Assembly (NCBI GenBank): GCA_946886545.1
Contig: CAMPIU010000151.1
Location: 1 to 7,206 of the forward strand
DNA: 7,206 nt
Direction of reading: 5' to 3'
Source of the DNA: an uncultured Flavobacteriales bacterium
GTDB lineage: Bacteria; Bacteroidota; Bacteroidia; Flavobacteriales; Crocinitomicaceae
A program made the translations under genes and the position numbers. The notes under the pieces were generated by a model. It ran no database searches. It had not been told where the DNA came from and saw only the letters and a program-made list of their open reading frames with translations. This document shows, piece after piece, positions 4,929-7,206 of the stretch; within the stretch, counting starts at the first letter, position 1, and each line of letters opens with the position of its first letter.

Positions 4929-7206
4929 ATGCGTTTCTCTCTTTTAGCTTTTGGAATAGTTTTTATTTCTCATTGTGTTTCAGGCCAAAGCAAACTGAAT
5001 TATGTCAATCCGTTAATTGGTACTTCCAAAATGGGTCATACCTTTCCCGGGGCAACTGTTCCTTTCGGGATGGTGCAATTAAGTCCTGATACAGACACGC
5101 TTTCCTATGCAGTCGATGGAAAATATAACCCGGATGTCTATAAATATTGCGCAGGCTATCAATACGAAGACCCGACAATAGTAGGATTCAGTCATACACA
5201 TTTCAGCGGAACCGGTCATTCGGATCTGGGAGATATTTTAATTATGCCTACCAGCGGAAAACTGCAGCTGAATCCCGGTATTGCCACCAAACCGGAAAGT
5301 GGTTTTCGATCTGCTTACAGTCATAAAAATGAGATAGCGAAGCCTAATTACTATTCAGTCCTTTTGGATGATCATCGGATCAAAGCGGAATTAACTACTA
5401 CGACCCGTGTCGGAATCCATAAATACACTTTTGAAAAACAAGACTCAGCACACATTGTTCTCGATCTGATTTCCGGCATTTACAACTATAACGGGAAGAA
5501 CATAAATACTTACGTTCGTGTAATGGATGAGTTTCATATTGTTGGTTTCAGGCAAACTACCGGTTGGGCTAAAAACCGGACAGTTTATTTCGCAATGGAG
5601 TTTTCCCGGCCAATCAAATCTTATGGCTACGATGATTTCCAGTCTAAGAAAGTCTATCAGGGGTTTTGGAGAAAGTTTAATCTGAAAGATAATTTTCCTG
5701 AAATGTCGGCAGCACAATTACGTGCGTTCTTTGATTTTGACCTGGATGACTCCAAAGAACTGCTCTTAAAAGTGGCGTTGTCGAACACATCCACACTTGA
5801 TGCACAAGAGAATATGAGGAGTGAGGCTAAGGATTGGAATTTCGATAATTACCGTTCAGAGGGAGAAGCATTGTGGGAGAAAGAACTCAATAAATTTGAT
5901 GTTCAAATGTTGAATGAGGGTGATTTGACGAATTTCTATACCGCAGTTTATCACACTTGCTTAGGCCCGACAGTTTATCAGAACGTTATCGGTACCTATC
6001 GTGGACTGGATTTTATAGACCATTACTATCCGGATTATCTTACGGGCGAAACAATTAATTATACCACTTTCTCACTTTGGGATACCTATCGTGCACTGCA
6101 TCCTTTGTTTAACTTGGTTCAGCGCAAGCGAAATACCGATATGGTCAATTCGATGCTCGCTCATCAGGCACAAAGTGCGGAAAAAATGCTGCCGATCTGG
6201 TCGCATTATGCCAATGAGAATTGGTGTATGATCGGTTATCACGCTGTTTCTGTTATTTCGGATGCGTACAATAAGGGTTTGGAAGGAATCGACTATAACA
6301 AGGCTCTGGATGCCTGCGTGCAAACAGCCAGAACACGATACTTTGAGGGAATTGACTCGTACATGGATTTGGGTTATGTAGCTGAAGACAAAAGCGGAAG
6401 TTCTGTTTCCAAAACCCTGGAATATGCTTACGACGATTGGTGTATTGCGCAATTGGCCCTTGGTTTGAAGCGTATGGATATTTACGAAGAATTCGCTAAA
6501 CGAAGTGAAAGCTACAGCCAGGTATTCGATCCAACTTCCGGATTTATGCGTGCTAAAATGAGCTCGGGGAAATTTATTGAGAAGTTTGATCCTCTGGAAA
6601 CACATCAGGCAGGCTACATTGAAGGAAATGCCTGGAATTATAGTTTATATGTTCCGCACCAGGTCGATTCGATGATCGCTTTAATGGGTGGAAAGAAACG
6701 TTTTGCCTCTCATCTGGATTCTTTGTTTACCATGCAATTGGCGGATAAGTACTTTGAACACACCGAAGACATTACAAGAGAGGGAATCATGGGTTCTTAT
6801 GTGCATGGAAACGAACCTTCTCATCACGTCATTTATTTGTTTGACTGGGTTGGCCGACCGGATTTGACTCAGAAATACGTTCGCCAGGTATTGAGAACAA
6901 AATACCTTCCCAAAATTGACGGTTTAAGTGGAAATGACGATTGCGGGCAAATGAGTGCCTGGTATATTTTCAGCTCATTGGGGTTTTATCCCGTTTGTCC
7001 GGGTTCGGATGATTATATCCTGGGAAGTCCTTTGGTTCAGTCTGCAAAAATTAACCTGGAGAATGGTTCGGTGATCAAGATTACTGCAAAAAACCAAAGT
7101 GAAAAAAACCGCTATGTTAAAGCGATTTATCTGAACGGGGTAAAAATGAAGGACTTCAAACTGAGCTTTCAAAGTTTGAAAAACGGAGGGGAACTGGTAT
7201 TTGAGA
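4929..7206 (+). CDS. Secreted GH92 alpha-mannosidase, 3' end beyond the window
   Basis: GH92 enzymes are calcium-dependent, inverting exo-alpha-mannosidases that trim mannose from N-glycans, yeast mannan or similar glycans. The frame is open from the ATG at 4929 through 759 codons to the window edge. Residues 1-19 look like a signal peptide (LLAFGIVFISHCVSG, then Q20). C16 follows I-S-H, which is a poor lipobox, so a periplasmic or secreted soluble protein is favoured. The N-terminal beta-sandwich begins with VNPLIGT and HTFPGATVPFGMVQLSPDT (to residue 55), then GFSHTHFSGTGHSDLGDIL (86-104). The alpha/alpha-barrel has FSLWDTYRALHPL (381-393), EGNAWNYS (565-572), HGNEPSHH (626-633) and GNDDCGQMSAWY (668-679); these hold the conserved acidic and calcium-site residues. 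Family proteins are usually around 750-780 residues, so only the last few codons should be missing. No SusC/SusD or regulator gene is seen upstream. Confidence 0.93.
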   Translation, partial: MRFSLLAFGIVFISHCVSGQSKLNYVNPLIGTSKMGHTFPGATVPFGMVQLSPDTDTLSYAVDGKYNPDVYKYCAGYQYEDPTIVGFSHTHFSGTGHSDLGDILIMPTSGKLQLNPGIATKPESGFRSAYSHKNEIAKPNYYSVLLDDHRIKAELTTTTRVGIHKYTFEKQDSAHIVLDLISGIYNYNGKNINTYVRVMDEFHIVGFRQTTGWAKNRTVYFAMEFSRPIKSYGYDDFQSKKVYQGFWRKFNLKDNFPEMSAAQLRAFFDFDLDDSKELLLKVALSNTSTLDAQENMRSEAKDWNFDNYRSEGEALWEKELNKFDVQMLNEGDLTNFYTAVYHTCLGPTVYQNVIGTYRGLDFIDHYYPDYLTGETINYTTFSLWDTYRALHPLFNLVQRKRNTDMVNSMLAHQAQSAEKMLPIWSHYANENWCMIGYHAVSVISDAYNKGLEGIDYNKALDACVQTARTRYFEGIDSYMDLGYVAEDKSGSSVSKTLEYAYDDWCIAQLALGLKRMDIYEEFAKRSESYSQVFDPTSGFMRAKMSSGKFIEKFDPLETHQAGYIEGNAWNYSLYVPHQVDSMIALMGGKKRFASHLDSLFTMQLADKYFEHTEDITREGIMGSYVHGNEPSHHVIYLFDWVGRPDLTQKYVRQVLRTKYLPKIDGLSGNDDCGQMSAWYIFSSLGFYPVCPGSDDYILGSPLVQSAKINLENGSVIKITAKNQSEKNRYVKAIYLNGVKMKDFKLSFQSLKNGGELVFE

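Noticed and set aside
6072..6605. 177-codon open frame on the minus strand inside the GH92 gene
   Set aside because: The plus-strand frame carries clear GH92 motifs through this stretch. The minus-strand translation looks like an antisense shadow.

Overview
The window looks like a chromosomal stretch from a Bacteroidota bacterium, probably on the Flavobacteriia/Crocinitomicaceae side. The reasons are the moderate-to-low G+C, the lack of clear Shine-Dalgarno sequences, TAnnTTTG-like promoter boxes upstream of the genes, and the gene types: a short AMN-like nucleosidase, a secreted GH92 mannosidase, a DUF4143 ATPase and a Bacteroidota-style HutI. The genus is a guess.

All five genes are on the plus strand. 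In order they are: imidazolonepropionase hutI (109-1293, with a conserved tail continuing in frame after the stop to 1341); a secreted TraB/GumN (Tiki-like) protein with an extra C-terminal domain (1408-2622); a DUF4143-type ATPase homologue with degraded nucleotide-binding motifs (2708-3829); a short AMP nucleosidase (4046-4816); and a secreted GH92 alpha-mannosidase open to the right edge (4929 to beyond 7206). Each gene is preceded by a spacer with a plausible Bacteroidota -7 box, so they look like separately transcribed genes in one direction rather than one operon. They do not form an obvious pathway: histidine degradation, envelope proteolysis, purine salvage and glycan breakdown are all represented once.

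The spacers on either side of the nucleosidase gene each contain a degenerate inverted repeat. Each arm is built of three heptamers at 8-9 nt spacing (CACGAAG-like upstream, CGCAAAG-like downstream).

The strongest anomaly is at the end of hutI. The frame stops at a TAG, yet the next 15 codons read as the conserved C-terminal tail of the family before a second TAG. This suggests a recent CAG-to-TAG change, a sequence error or readthrough. Second is the ATPase homologue, which keeps an intact frame while losing key Walker A and B residues. I saw no new multi-gene system, CRISPR array, tRNA, rRNA or insertion sequence.
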